Origin: Chionis minor
Taxonomy: Eukaryota > Chordata > Aves > Charadriiformes > Chionididae
Assembly: GCA_013398295.1 (NCBI GenBank)
Contig: VZSF01009115.1
Span: 124,001 to 188,000 of the forward strand
DNA: 64,000 nt
Reading direction: 5' to 3'
The notes beneath the pieces are model-generated. The model made no database searches. It saw nothing but the letters and a program-made list of their open reading frames with translations, and had not been told where the DNA came from. Positions 12,896 through 26,675 of the stretch are shown piece after piece. The stretch's first letter is position 1. The number at the start of each line of letters is the position of its first letter. The position numbers and the translations under genes were made by a program.

Positions 12896-15529
12896 GTAGG
12901 TAATATGTATGAATACAAGAAGAAATTTCAGATTTGATTTTTTTCAGACACCAGTTTATGTTGTTAACCAGAAATCCTTTGGCAAACTCTTCAGAACAAT
13001 GAATTACTTTTGAAGAACCTTATGTTGGTAAATGCTTGATAAATGAATAATGTATTCTTGTCAGAAGCAGGACACATGCACTTATTAAGCGATGAGCTTC
13101 TGCAGAAATTAATTTGAGATGCAAGTTACTGAAAGTTGATTTTGTTGGTAATAGCAAATAATTCTCATAATTTCATGGGCAAGTAAAAGGCACTAATTTA
13201 CATTCTGTAGACACAAAGATATTTTCTTTCCTTCTGAATAATGTTTGTAGATATGATTTTTAAAATAAATTTGCTAAATGAAGCAACCAAGTGAATATTC
13301 AAAGCAGTACATACTAACTATGAAATATGAATGCAACAAATAATTGAAACAGTTGTAACTGTGGAAAGACTGATGTTTATGGTTGGAGTTAACTTTTAAT
13401 TTTAAGCTTATTTTAAGACCACAGATTACAAGGTAAGGTAAAGATGTGAAAGTAAGTGAAATGTACACATTTGAATTGTACCTGAAATTTAATGCTGGTG
13501 AAATAAAAAAATATAGGAGCTTTGATTCATATTGAAAGAGATATATGAGACAGATGAAGCTTTGAGATGAGTTGACCCCTTGTTTCTGACTAAACTCAAC
13601 TGCAAAATGGCATGGCCTAGAAATGCCAGGCTCTTTATTCTGTTTTAGCAAAGAATGACCACCCAGGAAATGTCATGAAGGGCACCTGCGTGCTGTCCAA
13701 AGGAGGTGCCCAGGGACCACCTCAGCACATCAATTCCTTCAGCATGCACCCTTTCACTGGTGCTGGTATCCTCCAGAGTCTATTGTGGGGTGGGACTGGC
13801 AGCTTCTGAAAAAGAAAAGAATTAGATTGCATAGCCTGACTACTGCATATCTCAGGCCACAAAACTGTAGATCGCTCGGGGTAGTAACATATAAATTGCC
13901 TTTTACTTAACTGTAGCCTGTAGGAGGGCTTCTAGTGCTAACTTGAAGGCTTGCTTGCTTTCCTTGCCAGTGCGTTCCAGTGGTCACCTACACGTTCATG
14001 TTTCATCTGAATTGCCATTGCTTTATTATCAGTCCCCTGGCTCATTCATTGTCTTTCCATACTTAGACAGCTCACAGGCATTCTCTCTCTGTGAAAGCAT
14101 GGTTCTAGTTTAATCAAATTACCTCTCAGCTATCTATCAAGTTTAGTAGCATGAATTGCTCTTGTGTTCAGATTTTAAGATGAGAAAAGGTCTGCCTGTG
14201 ATAAAGCAGATAGAGTTACAGTAGCCCTAACCTTCATTGCAACTTGTAACCTCTAGTATAAATTTTAGGTCTCCATCAGTGTACCTATACAACCAAGCAA
14301 ATCCAGGGATTTAAAAACTAACACTTCCCTTACTGCTGTGCAATTAAATAGACATATATAGTCCTATTACAGGACTAATCTTGCATGGTCCCAGTGTGCT
14401 GCTCTGGACCACTCAATCACAAAACTGGGCCTGGTTCTTTAACAGCAAATGAGGTATTTTTGCACACAAGTTCTCCCTATTGCATCTGAAGGAAACAGGA
14501 AACAGAAAAGATGTTTTTTCCTCTATTGCAATATAGTTATTCCTATGTTTACCAACACTTTTTACTATTCAAATCTAATTTAGGGACATCTATTACTTTT
14601 TCACTGTAGCTGGTACAGGACTTTATGAGAAAAGCCCTTCAGAGCCATCATCAGCTAACAAATCCTTTAGTCAGAACTCCAAACCTTTCTTTGGTATGAA
14701 GAGGCTGGTCATGTTGCAGAAAATTTGTCTGCTGATACTATTATGATTTCAGTGGAACACCACGGGTCAAAAGCAGTATAAAATATACACGAATTTTTAA
14801 AAAGTATGGATGCATTAAGATGTGACCTGCTACGGTATGAGGTTGCAAAGCCCTGAAATGCCATTTCTGAAGGAAGCACCTTCCCAACACTGTCCTTTTG
14901 GAGTCAAATCTAATATCTCAAAAATCAACACTTTTCTGACCTGAATTTCCATTTTCAAAGTGTGATACAGGAGGTTTCACAACAGTGCTATTAGAGCTAA
15001 CATAGATACTACAGCCTGAAAATAATTTGTTTGCTTTTAATAATATTTGATTGCTTTTCAATTATAAAATATGACATGGTTCACTAACACACAATGTGTT
15101 TTTCAACATTGGAGAGATGAAATATGGGATAATAAAGGTACTACTGGTCTTCTGAATATGCAAAGCTGGCTGTAAACTTCAGCAGAGTAATCTGATTGGA
15201 AAGAGCAGCTGTTTTTCCTTTAAGGCAACTACGTAAAGCAACAGATGTGACCCAGAATGTACAGAAGAACATAAAAAAAAACTTTAAAAAGCTTACAGTT
15301 ATACTGCAAAAAAGGTTTCATAAGAAGTTATCTTCAAATCTATGATTCTGTAGGGAAATTTAAAGTTAAATGCTTACACGAAGTTCTTTCCATGGGACAT
15401 AGAAACAAAAGATTCACAAGTCTCAGCCAATCCTGGTGCCTCAGGCTCTTGTATCCAGATATCTAGTGTCTTTCTGTTTCTTTAAGAAAGCATTGAATGA
15501 GTTGGGGAATGCCCTGGAGACAGGCAAAA

Positions 15530-17443
15530 AGTGTACTTAATTTGGGAATATTATAAGAATGCTGTCAAGAGTATGCAGGGTTGAAACGAGGAAAGCCAAG
15601 GCCTCCTTGGAATTAGATATGGCAGGGGATGTCAAGGTCAACAGGGAGGGGTTCTTCAAGTACCTTGGAGGCAAAAGAAAAACTAGAGAGAATGTGGGCC
15701 CTCAGTTGAATGCAACAGGCACCATGGTGACAGATGATACAGAGAAGGCAGAGTTACTGAATGCCGTCTTTGCTTCAGTCTTCACTGCTTAGGCCAGCCC
15801 TCAGGACCTCCAGACTCTACAGGCTAACAGGGAAATTCTGGAGCAAGGAAGACTCTCCCTTGATTGGGGAGGATCAGGTGAGAGACCGACTAAGTAAACT
15901 GGACATCCACAAGTCCATGGGTCCTGATGGGATGCACCCACGAGTGTTTACAAAGCTGGCAGAAGTCATTGCTGGTCCGCTCTCCATCATCTTTGAGAGG
16001 TTCTGGAGAACAGGCGAGGTGCCTGAGGGCTGGAGGAAAGCCAGTGTCACTCCAGTCTTCAAAAAGGGCAAGAAGGAGGATCCAGGAAACTATGGGCCAG
16101 CCAGCCTCACCACCGTCCCTGGAAAGATGATGGAACAGCTTGGTCTGGGCATCATCTCCAAGCATCTGGAGGAAAAGAAGGTTATTGGAAGTGGTTAACA
16201 TGGATTGACTAAGGGGAAGTCATGTCTGACTAATCTGGTAGCCTTCTACAAGGGCATGACAGGATGGATAGATGAAGGGAGGGCAGTGGATGTTGTCTAC
16301 CTTGACTTTAGCAAGGCTATTGACGCTGTCTCCCACAGCATCCTTGTAGGTAAGCTTAGGAAATGTGGGTTAGATGAATGGACAGTGGGGTGGATTGAAA
16401 ACTGTCTGGCAGGTAGAGCTCAGAGGGTTGTGATCAGTGGGGCAGAGTCTAGTTGGAGGCCTGTAGCTAGTGGTGTTCCCCAGGGGTCAGTGCTGGGTCC
16501 AGTCCTGTTCAACGTATTCATCAATGACCTGGATGAAAGCACAGAGTGTACCATCAGCAAGTTTGCTGATGACACGAAAATGGGAGGGGTGGCTGACACT
16601 GGAAGGCTGTGCTGCCATTCAGCATGATCTGGACAGGCTGGAGAGCTGGGCAGAGAGAAGACATATGAAATTCCACAAAGGCAAGTATAGGCTTCTGCAC
16701 CTGGGGAGGGACAACCCCATGCACCAGTACAGGTTGGGGGCTGAGCTACTGGAAAGCGGCTCTGCAGGAAAGGACCTGGGAGTCCTGGCAGACAACAGGA
16801 TGACCAGGAGCCAGCAGTGTGCCCTTGCGGCCAAGAAGGCCAATGGTATCCTCGGGTGCATCAAGAGGAGTGTGGCCAGCAGGTGGAGGGAGGTCATCCT
16901 CCCCCTTAACTCTGCTCTGGTGAGGCCCCATCTGGAGTACTGTGTCCAGTTCTGGGCTTCCCAGTTTAAGAAGGACAGGGAACTGCTGGAGAGGGTACAG
17001 CAAAGGTCCACGAAGATGATTAAGAGGCTGGAGCATCTTTCATATGAGGAAAGGCTGAGGGAGTTGGGTCTTTTTAATCTGGAGAAGACTGAGGGGGGAC
17101 CTCATCAATGCTTATAAATACTTTAAGGGACGGTGCCAAGAAGAGGGGGCCAGTCTTTTTTCAGTAGTGCCCAGTGACAGGGCAAGAGGTAACGGACACA
17201 AACTTGAATACAGGAAGTTCCATCTGAACGTGAGGAGGAACTTTTATTTTGAGAGTGGCAGAGCACTGGAACAGGCTGCCTAGAGAGGTGGTGGAGTCTC
17301 TGACTCTGGAGATATTCAAAACCCACCTGGACACCATCCTGTGTAACCCTTTGTAGGTGAACCTGCTCTGGCAGGGGGTTGGACCAGATGATCTCCAGAG
17401 GTCCCTTCCAACCCCTGACATTCTGTGGTTCTGTGATTCTGTA
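15530..17443 (+). mobile_element. CR1 LINE with decayed reverse transcriptase (ORF2, 5'-truncated)
   Basis: This is the longest transposon copy in the window, about 1.9 kb. CR1 ORF2 encodes an endonuclease-reverse transcriptase; here the endonuclease is missing. Visible in order: the linker ending LLNAVFASVFTA (15559-15789), an RT segment with SMGPDGMHPRVFTKLAEVIA and VTPVFKKGKKEDPGNYGPAS, catalytic motif A ([14 protein letters not shown], usually AFD), [20 protein letters not shown], the FADD box at 16562-16573, then [20 protein letters not shown] and [15 protein letters not shown]. Damage: in-frame TAG at 15790-15792, TAA at 16196-16198 (where relatives have a Gln codon), and frameshifts near 15845-15865, 16600-16620 and 17095. 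The 3' end reads GGTTGGACCAGATGATCTCC, then tail repeats TTCTGTGGTTCTGTGATTCT. It is incapable of autonomous movement. The 5' limit is approximate and could lie up to ~40 bases further left. Confidence 0.95.
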
Positions 17444-19004
17444 GAATGAGGTTCAGAGCCCCCAGAGTCTGTGATGGAGAGGACACAGGCATCTTCTGCA
17501 ATTCTTGCTGCTGTGGATGAAGATAGAGGAACTCATGGCCCAAGGCCACTCTAGGCTGAAGGGTATGGTGGGGGGAAGGCAAAGTCATCATAGGCATGTG
17601 AGTGTCTCTTGGCTGTGCTGTGTTGCATTTTGTCAGTCTAAACTGTAATGAGAACCATTAAGGAGGAGCAGGCATAAGGGAGTGTATGGAGAATATCTAT
17701 AGCCACAGCGCACCCTTCCCTGCTTGGTCCCTAGTCCAGGACATCTTCTCCCTTCCAGTGCTTGGGGTCATTCTAAGACTTTCAAAACACAAATCTGACA
17801 ACCACTTCAGTTAACTCTAATTCAATTCTGGTTTCCAAAACCAGTAACTGGAAAGAAGAAATAAATATTGTTGTGATGGTGCCCATCTTTTTCTCAGAAA
17901 GTATGAGTGTCTATACAAAGTTGAAAAGCTGGAGTCCTCTCAGCTTCAAAGAGATTTTCCTGTCCAAGGTGACAACCACACCATCCAGGAAAAGCGGAAA
18001 CTGGGGGACATGGAGCTGGTCAGTGTCCACATTTAGCCTTTTGAAGTTGGTGGGTAGAAGCACAGTTCTGGAGCTGGTGGTATATATTTTCCCCTTGCAA
18101 GGGGAATAGAGCTGTTTAGAATTCCACTTCCTGATATGTTTTTTTCTTTTATTCTCTGACATTTTCATGCAATATGTATTAGTAGTCTCTGGGGCAAGGA
18201 CCTGAGAGAAGGCTTCCCTTCTGACACTGACTTTTAAGGAGAAAATATGTTATGTTGATCTTTTTTTCATCTAGATGTCACTACAGGGCAGAGTCAAGGT
18301 TGTTTGGTACCTGTAATAAAGCATTCTTGTACTTGGATAAACCCCATCGTTCTGTTCTTTTAAAATGTACAAGGGAATTCTAAATATAATACATTAAGCA
18401 AACTAGTGTCTACATGGATAGACAATACATGTCCCTCTACTTTTTATAATATCCTTGTTCCTATACTGGTTGATGATTTATTAAATATATCCAGTTATTA
18501 AAAATGGAATAGCTTTGATATTGCTTTTAGCTGGCAGAAATTATAGTTCAGCTATTCCAACCTCTCAGCCATGTTATAAAATTGGTCCACCATAAGGTCC
18601 AGAATTAAATTAAAATGAGGCATAAAGAGCGGCCTAGTGAATGTTGCCAGGTGACCTTCTGAAATATTAATACAGCTTGACCTAAGTTTTATTGCTTTAA
18701 ACCTGCAACTCATGCAATTTCACCCAGGCAGCATAGTCTTGAGATAAAAACCTGATGACTAAGAAAAAGTGGCTTGATTTTCCACATGATTTTGAGCATG
18801 GGTCAGTTGTTTCTTCCCCAAGGGACTGTGTGAAGCTTGTTGCTTCCTCTTGGTCTGTCCAGGTCAGATGCCCTGAGGTTTACTTTTGATTTGAGTGTTT
18901 CTAATACTTCCAGTGTAGGGACTGGCTGAAAAACCACATTCGTCCTTTATCAGATTTTCATGTATTTTATTAAGGAGATACTTCTGTGATTTCCCACCAT
19001 GCTT
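17444..19004. other. Intergenic between two CR1 copies
   Basis: Nothing recognised. Short ORFs on both strands around 17870-18170 overlap each other and look like chance. Confidence 0.5.
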
Positions 19005-19182
19005 TCATAGAATCATAGAATCATAGAATGGTTTAGGTTGGAAGGGACCTTGCAGATCATTGAGTTCCAACCCCCCTGCCGTAGGCAGGGGCACCTCCCA
19101 CTAGACCAGGTTGCCCAAGGCCACATCCAGCCTGGCCTTAAACACCTCCAAGGATGGGGCCTCAACAACCTCTCTGGGCAGG
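19005..19182 (-). mobile_element. CR1 LINE 3' end fragment
   Basis: The plus strand opens with three tail repeats (TCATAGAATCATAGAATCAT), then GGTTTAGGTTGGAAGGGACC, CCCACTAGACCAGGTTGCCC and GGATGGGGCCTCAACAACCT. The match stops near 19182. Confidence 0.92.
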
Positions 19183-22100
19183 TTTCTATCCCTTTGCTTA
19201 GGTTTTTTTATTGCTTTATTGTCCCCTGCCTTTCAGTGAACCCAAACCCTCTTGCTGCTTCAAGATGACTTACAGCTCTAGATATTCCTATGGAAGGGGA
19301 GCTGTAACAAAACCTGTTCCAGCCACCCTTGGCATAATTTTTATTACGGTAATGTGAATGAAGTTCTTTCATAAGCAAAGCCCTTATATTGAAAAAAAAC
19401 CCCATGAAAATTATTTGTACCTGCTTTATGGCATGCTTTTGTGGCCAGAGTAGTGTAAAGATCCTATCAGGCATTTCAAGTTTAGGTTTCTGTAAAATAT
19501 AGATACCTGTATAAAAGTATAGATACACATATCTAAAACCTTCCAGGATTTCAAGAGATTTTTGGTAGTCCTCACTATAACTTCTCCCTCCCTTTTCCCA
19601 TGCTGCTGCCTGCTTTCTGTCAGCACAGGTGCCAGGGCTGGCAGAGGGATCTGGCTGAAACACGGTGATTTTTCTTCCCTGGTGGGGACCCCACTGCCTG
19701 GGGACAGCTGAGTGTTTCGGCAGCCTGTGTGCTGAGCAGGGAGCAGCTGGTCGGAAACGCTGACTACAGGAGAACATCTGAAACCCTGTTGCTCTCCAGA
19801 AGTTGAGCGCTAATCAGTGTTTCAGGAAGGCGTTTTGCTCCCCGTGTCTTATAGCCTGGGAAGCCTTTCATGTGCACATACTGATTTTAGGCACCTCCAC
19901 AGCCTGGCTTATATTTAACGTCTGGTTTTTTGGATCACAGTTTTGCTACCAGGATCTACTTTATGTACCTGAATACTTTTTTTAATGTGGCCCAGCATAG
20001 CTTTAAGCAGGAGTTTAAAGACTGTTAGCACAAAAAAGAACAAATACCAAAGAAAGAATGGTTAAAGGCTTTCAGCTGCTAAATATTTTTATAAGAAATA
20101 CTATTTCACTTAAAAAATAAATAAATAATGGAAATGTTTCCATTTTGGGAATAAATACCTGAAAATAAAAGCCAGGTGCTGCACTGAGAAAGATGTTCAC
20201 GCTGAGTTTTGCTCTAAATCAAAATAATACATATATTTTTTTTTGATACTTCATTGGTTGGGTGATAAATAAAATTAATACAGCAATGAAAAGTCTTAGG
20301 ATGATGGTAAAAGGGATTTTTCTTTTGCAGACTCCTACAAAAGTCTAACAGTCTTCAAAGACTAAGCATGTGAATGTAATCAGAGTTTAAAATTTTAAAA
20401 AGATACAATTCATTAATGGTATTGCGAGAAAATGCTCAGAGTTTTGTATATGGGTATACTATGGTATAGCAAATTAAATAATTTAAAAGATTAACATAGT
20501 AGGAGGGGGAATATTTAAATCTGTTTTGAACACAATAGCCATATCAACAGAAAAAAAATTGCTAAATTCCTAAATTAAAACCCATATAAGAGCTATTTAT
20601 ATCATTAAAATTATTACTGTAAGTTATTATGCATTATAATATAAAATGTTTCCATGTTTATCACAAAACATATGCAAAATACTCCAACTAAAAATTCAGT
20701 GGGATTTAAAAGAGGACAAAGAAAAACTGTTTCTAATATTATTTTTGCATTTTAAGAAACGAAGCAAAATTTTTATTCATCAACATGCAAGTTAGTATTG
20801 TCAAAGATCAAATTTCAGTATTAAATATTAAATAGTCATACCCTGTGCTTTACAAGAAAACAATTATTGTTATACCATAGATAATTGTGACTAGAGCTCT
20901 CTTTAAACTGTTGACAAGAGTCAATTAAAAAAGGCACAGCTCCCAGTTATATCTTTGATAAATCATAGGGTTTTTAAAATTTTTTAAAAACATCTTTTGT
21001 ATTTTGAAAAATATTGCTTTTATTATTATTGGAAAAACAACGTATTTATAGGTAAGGCAAATATGAAAACTGTTGTTAGGTTGAGGGAAGGATGTAATTT
21101 CTTTTCCAAGATGCATGAAAAGTTTGTTTCTAAAAAACTGCATCCAGCAGACTGACCCAATGTCATTCCATCAAAGTATGATAAAGACATTAAAGATACA
21201 TGCCCTACTGACTTAATATGAATAACCAGTTTGATGCTAATACACAGACAAAATTTATTAATATTCTATTAGGTGTGCTAAGAAGATCAGCAGTAGGATT
21301 TGCCTGTTGGACTGTAGCATCCTTTGTATGCAAGTATAGTGTGAAACAAACATTATTAAAGCCAAAGTCCCCAGCACTTTTCAAAGCGGGGATCCTATTT
21401 TCATAAAGACGTCTCATCCCTGCTCTCATGTTCACTGCTGTGTTCATTCCAACATAAAAATAACTAGTAATATGAGGATCCACAAACTCCCTTTTTCCCT
21501 TGGGCCTGATCTGAATGCTCTCCTCTTTTACGGGAATATTTGCACTGATTAGAAAAAGAGGTTTTGGCCAGACTGGAAAACCTGCTGAAGTCAATGGTCT
21601 TTCTTCCATAAACGCTACCAGAATTTCCCTCCTCTGTTTTTAATAATAACAGTAGCTGTGTACGTTCTTATGAATGTAGAGGACTCTGTCTCAAAGCAGC
21701 TTTCAGAGCGCACAGATACAGCTGTAACGAGCCCTTGCTGGGGCCAACTCATCTTTGCAGTGTGCAGGAAAGGGACTGTGCTGCCAGCACAAATCTGTGG
21801 TTGCAAAGATACCCAGGAGCCTGCAAGCAGCCCAGCTCTCTTCCCCACTGCTGAAACAGTCCTTATCCTGATCCAGGTACACGACCACTGTGTCTGCTCC
21901 TGCCTCACCTTGTGACCACCTGGCATGGCCGGCTCCACCGCCTCATCCATGGGGCTCCCTGCACAGGACTCCAGACCTTCAGCCTGGCCATACTACCCCA
22001 TGCCCCAACAGACTCCACCAGCCTGCTGTGTGCTCCCTCTTTCAGATGGCCCTAACCCCATGTCCTGCTCGTGTTCCTGGAATAGTGGACAAAGGTTGGA

Positions 22101-22723
22101 TATCAGTGTCTTAATCATAAGATGGGCGTGTTTCCTATAGTCAGTAAAACATATTTTATCCATTACCTGCCTTGTGTCTAAACAAATCTGCTGAAGCCAT
22201 GTGCAAGCTAAAGCTTAGGAGAACAGAAAAGGGCACCTAGCAATCACAGCTTGTTGCCAGTTTGCTGCCAGCTCATTACTGGCCTAGGCCACCCTAAGGC
22301 AGAGGTGCTCCACTTAGAGCAGAGCTCCGGCATGCAGCAGCGGCGTGTTCTTCGCCATCCTTTAAGGACCTCAGTATACGTCTTCACATCTGCCCTCCCT
22401 TGGGCTTGCCTTGCAGAGCAAACACTGCTGACTACTTTGTCACCCACATGGGATTATTTTCAACAGATATTGACTTTTTATCAATTACTAACCACCCCAC
22501 TGTGATTTTCACATGAAAGCTGCAGTGTGAATTACCATTGTCTCTGTGTGTACTACTGAGAAACCACTGTTTGTCTGTCCTTACCTGATGCCTGCTGGAG
22601 AAGCAGTGTTCATTTTGGTGGAATTATGTCAGCTGACCCAGCTGATGATTATTCTTGACCAGAATGAGCTGAATGTGTATCTCAGGTTTTAGAAAGGCGA
22701 GAAGATGCATGCTAATGATTTAA
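19183..22723. other. Intergenic, nothing recognised
   Basis: AT-rich, especially 20000-21200. The longest ORF outside repeats lies here on the minus strand (19208-19777, 189 codons); it has no recognisable domain. A GC-richer patch at about 21880-22110 is unexplained. Confidence 0.5.
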
Positions 22724-22783
22724 AAGTTGGACTAGATCATCCTTTAGGTCCCTTCCAAGCTGGTATTCTATTGTATTCTATGA
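22724..22783 (+). mobile_element. CR1 LINE 3' tail, very short
   Basis: The sequence AGTTGGACTAGATCATCCTT, then AGGTCCCTTCCAAGC, ends TATTCTATTGTATTCTATGA. This is the last ~60 bases of CR1, with an ATTCTATG-type tail. Confidence 0.85.
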
Positions 22784-23412
22784 TAATAATAAATTATCAC
22801 TGTTCATATCCCCATATTAATTTTAAGGAAATTATTAACTTTTGTGGTTTACATGTAAAGGGCCTTCTGTGTTTAAATACATTATGAAGCTTGTGTTAGG
22901 GATGATTTTTTTTTCTTTAATGCTCCTGAGGCTGCTGAACAGCTGCCAGCTGTACCTGAGAAGAAGAATATGGCTATTAACATATTGCCAAGCAAATGCT
23001 ATATTATACACTGCTGCATAATGTATTTGCACTAACCAGTATTTACAATTCAAATAACATAACCATTCAAACATTGTGTTGTTAATTTATGGTAAATTTT
23101 CATTTAAAAATTTTCGATTTTAAAATATGCATTTGGTCTTGATTTGGTTCAAGGAGTGTAATTTTACCTAAATGTAAATCTCCTACAAATCCAACTTAGT
23201 TTTATGATTTACTTAAGAAAATAATACAAGTCAAACACAATAGTAAGATTACTGTTAAGAAGGTCTTACAGAACATATGGAGTATGGGCATGGATTAGAG
23301 TACTATTTGAATAAACTACTGCTTATAGCCCAGGTTTACCCTTGTGATCTGCTATTTCTGTTTCAATGAGGCTGGCTATCCCAAATGGACTGAAGGTTAG
23401 AGAAGCTATTAA
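22784..23412. other. Intergenic between two CR1 fragments
   Basis: AT-rich; nothing recognised. Confidence 0.5.
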
Positions 23413-23805
23413 CATAGAATTACAGAATCATAGAATGGTTTAGGTTGGAAGGGACCTTGAAGATCACCTAGTTCCAACCCCCCTGCCATGGGCAAGTAGA
23501 CCTCCCACTAGAGCAGGTTGCTTAAAGCCCCATCCAACCTGGCCTTGAACACTTCCAGGGATGGGGCCTCCACAGCTTCCCTCGGCAAACTGTTCCAGTG
23601 CTTCACCCTCAGAGTGAAAAATTTTTTCCTGAAATCTAATCTAAATCTTCCCTCTTCCAGTTTGAAGCCATTACCCCTTGTCCTGTCACTACACGCCCTT
23701 GTAAAAAGTCCCTCTCCAGAATTCTTGTAGGCCCCCTTCAGATACTGGAAGGCTGCTCTAAGGTCTCCCCCAGCCCTTCTCTTCTCCAGGCTGAACAACT
23801 CCAAC
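23413..23805 (-). mobile_element. CR1 LINE, 5'-truncated copy
   Basis: The plus strand begins CATAGAATTACAGAATCATA, then GGTTTAGGTTGGAAGGGACC. The minus-strand ORF (23508-23804) encodes [40 protein letters not shown] and FFTLRVKHWNSLPREAVEAP, the conserved CR1 ORF2 carboxyl end. The frame is open through this region, so the copy is moderately young. Confidence 0.92.
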
Positions 23806-26080
23806 GTTGATGTTGTTATTTAATCAGTGCAGATGCCTGTATATCCATGATATATACAGTGATGTTACATGACTACTTCATATTTTTTCTTCTCAAATGA
23901 CATGAATAGAGAAATAATTCTTCAGACTTTGTCCTTAATCTTCATTACTGCTGAAGGAAAAAACCCAACACCATCCCTCAGTAGATTAGATGGTGCTTGC
24001 AGCTTCAAACTTGGTCTTAAGTGCTTCTCAGAATGCAATCTTGAAAGTAGCCATATGTCTAATAGACCATGGACAATCCATAGAGACATCCTGATGGTAT
24101 CCTGCAGCTCCACACTTCCTGTAGTGACTAAATTTTCTGGATGATCAGAGATTGAAAGTCTGTCTTGGAGGTGACCAGACCCTCCCTGGCTAGTTTGTGT
24201 GTTGTGAAACTGGGTACAAGACTTGAATTTTAACCAAGCCACACGCTCCAACGTAGCAGAAGGCAGCAGAAGTGTTATCTTTTATTAACTATTTCTCTGC
24301 ATTCCGAACTCACTGTATGGTCATTGAAATACTTGCAGGACACAGGGGTTCCGCAGAAATGGAGAGGAGGGTATTTGGTGTGATTTATCCAGTGCTTCTC
24401 TGTCCCAGAAATGTGTAACAAGATGGACAACTGTCTCAAAGGCTGACAGAAGTTCTGGAAACATTAGCCCACAGGTCATGTTCATACATCAGTTAACAAT
24501 CAGTGAGATAAATGCTCTTAAGAAAAAAATGGAATAACTTGTCTTCTAGTATCCTTGTGGTTGTATACCTTCTCATTGTTCATGGTGAGTGCTATTGATG
24601 TGGTCTTCCCTTTCTCATCAAAAAGCAATTATTTTTTTCTGGACAAGAGGTTCTAGAAAACTGTAGTAATTTAAAAGGATTTTTAAAGATTATTTTAATA
24701 ATTAACTAACACATTTGTGTTTGATTTCAGTTATTTAAAGTACAGAATGAAGTAGCTGGATTTTGTAGCAGCTGATCTCCAGAGGAAAGTAAGCAAGCAA
24801 TCAGGAGGAGAAATAAAGCAATGTGTCACTCCGAGGTAGGCCCAGTACTTGTGGGGTTTTTTGGTCAGTAACTTACAGAGGGTCTTACAATGTTCAAATG
24901 TAAGTTGCTAAAACATGCTTTCAGTTGTCAAAAATTTCTTATTTATACATGAGAGTAAATCACTATTAGCAGAAGCTGCCTTCTGACTTTCAGGATGCTA
25001 CTAGAAATGTACATCAAATATTGCTTTTTGCTAAAGCACTCAGAGAAAAAAAAGAAGACTGTGTAAGTGTAACCAGCTGCATGAACCTCCAGTGCACACA
25101 CTACTGAAAAATGGGGTTTGGAGCTGAGTAGTAAAGAGTAAAACTGAAATAATGGCAGATGATAGAAAGGAAAATGGTTGATATTTCTTACTAAAGTAAC
25201 AATTTAACTAGTTGTTGCCTAGGGCTAATATAGTTGGAAAATTACATAGCTGAAATTAAACGCCTTCTGGAAATCATCCCTAACTTTTCTTCATTTAGTG
25301 AAGTGAGAGATTCTTTTTCATAACATTTTACCAAATCTATCGTTTCCTCCCTGCTGCCCCAAAGAAAACTGGGGAGTTTAGAGAAATACAAGTCTGAAAT
25401 TCTTAAAAAAATCATTCCAACTGTTACTGATTTTATTCTGGTTTATAATAGTTGAAAGCAAAGAAGACGGCAGAGAAACCCAACTGTGAAGAAGAGGTTC
25501 AGAAAGGCAGTTTCTGCCCTTGGCAGTATGATTCCAAGTTAAGGACATTCACTTCCAGACAGAAGATTCAATGCCAATATGAGCAATTTAACAAGATGCA
25601 TTTATACCACTCACTTGGGTATCAGGCAACCTTTGAATTCTATAACTGGTACTTTTGTGTGTCAGGTTTTAGCTCTTTTTTTTTTCCCCTACAGACCAGA
25701 ATTTGTGTGGAGAATCAGTTTCTGAGAAAGCATAAATGACTCAAGTAGAGCTGAAAAAACCATGTTATTTCAAATAGGCCTAAAAGTTTGTACTACAACT
25801 GAAAAAACATAACAGCACGCCCTTTTCTATCTACAGTACAAAGATTGTTGCTGTGAGAAGAATTTTTCTAGTTTTTGATAACTTCACAGGTGACCTGAAA
25901 TATATTTTTCCTTGATCCATTATTTTGACTTCTATTTCTAGCATATACTTAATTTATTTTTTAATAAAACAAGTGATACTATATGAGGAGACAAGTATCT
26001 CTGTAATTTAACATGTTTAATTAGTCTCCTGAGTTCAAAGATTGTATGTTATCCTTACAAAGAAGGCTTAGTTGAATCTT
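23806..26080. other. Intergenic, nothing recognised
   Basis: AT-rich sequence with no named repeat. A 95-codon plus-strand ORF (25452-25739) has no recognisable domain. Confidence 0.5.
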
Positions 26081-26260
26081 CATAGAATCATAGAACAGAC
26101 CAGGTTGGAAGGGACCACCAAAGATCATCTAGTCCTACCTTTTGTGGGAAAGAGAGCCTAGATGGGATTATCTGGCACCCTGTCCAGTTGCAACTTGAAA
26201 TTGTATCCAATCACATTCCCCACAATTCAGTTTTCAAACTCATGGAAGAAATTCAGTTCT
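26081..26260 (-). mobile_element. CR1 LINE 3' end fragment, diverged
   Basis: The plus strand begins CATAGAATCATAGAACAGAC, then CAGGTTGGAAGGGACCACCA and AAGATCATCTAGTCC. It continues with ATCTGGCACCCTGTCCAGTT and GAAGAAATTCAGTTCTCA, a diverged CR1-like body. The left limit is firm and the right limit approximate. Confidence 0.72.
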
Positions 26261-26675
26261 CACTGTTTTTTGTGAATATTGAATAGCTTGCACCTAACAA
26301 ATAGCCATCCCTGGCCTGTCTGATCCCTACACCCAACCTAATCACAACACCTCTTCCATGTTTACTGTCCATAGAGCTTAACCTGAAAGAAAAGTCTCCT
26401 TTAGCCAGTGGACTGATGATTAGAGTGTCCAGTAGATTTTCTAGACACTTGGGTAGAAACCCATTCCTTCCCTTGAAACAACTGGAACCTATAGTAAAGA
26501 AATGTATCCTAATCTGTAAGTCACAGGGTACGAAAGAACAAGTCTTTCTGTTCACCACCATCAAAGTGCTTCAACACTGTAAATACACTTACCAGTTCCT
26601 TTGAGAACCAGGTAAGACATACAGCCCTTCATCCTGCTAAGTAACTGCCCCAGCAGCAGGGGCTCCCACCTGTGG
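26261..26675. other. Intergenic, nothing recognised
   Basis: No gene is seen. The segment follows a CR1 tail and may include more of that element, too diverged for me to match. Confidence 0.4.

Larger units (their letters stand above)
7471..15529. other. Intergenic, nothing recognised
   Basis: About 8 kb of AT-rich DNA without a named repeat or gene. It contains a T-rich run (11617-11652) and a CATA/CACA-rich patch (12845-12895). ORFs of up to 139 codons (11933-12352 minus) overlap others on the opposite strand and show no family features. Confidence 0.5.

Noticed and set aside
16619..17011. 130-codon minus-strand ORF over the CR1 element
   Set aside because: It is the antisense shadow of the CR1 reverse transcriptase.
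19208..19777. 189-codon minus-strand ORF, the longest outside repeats
   Set aside because: No recognisable domain, no splice or promoter context, and another ORF overlaps it in a second frame. One ORF of this length is plausible by chance in 64 kb read in six frames.
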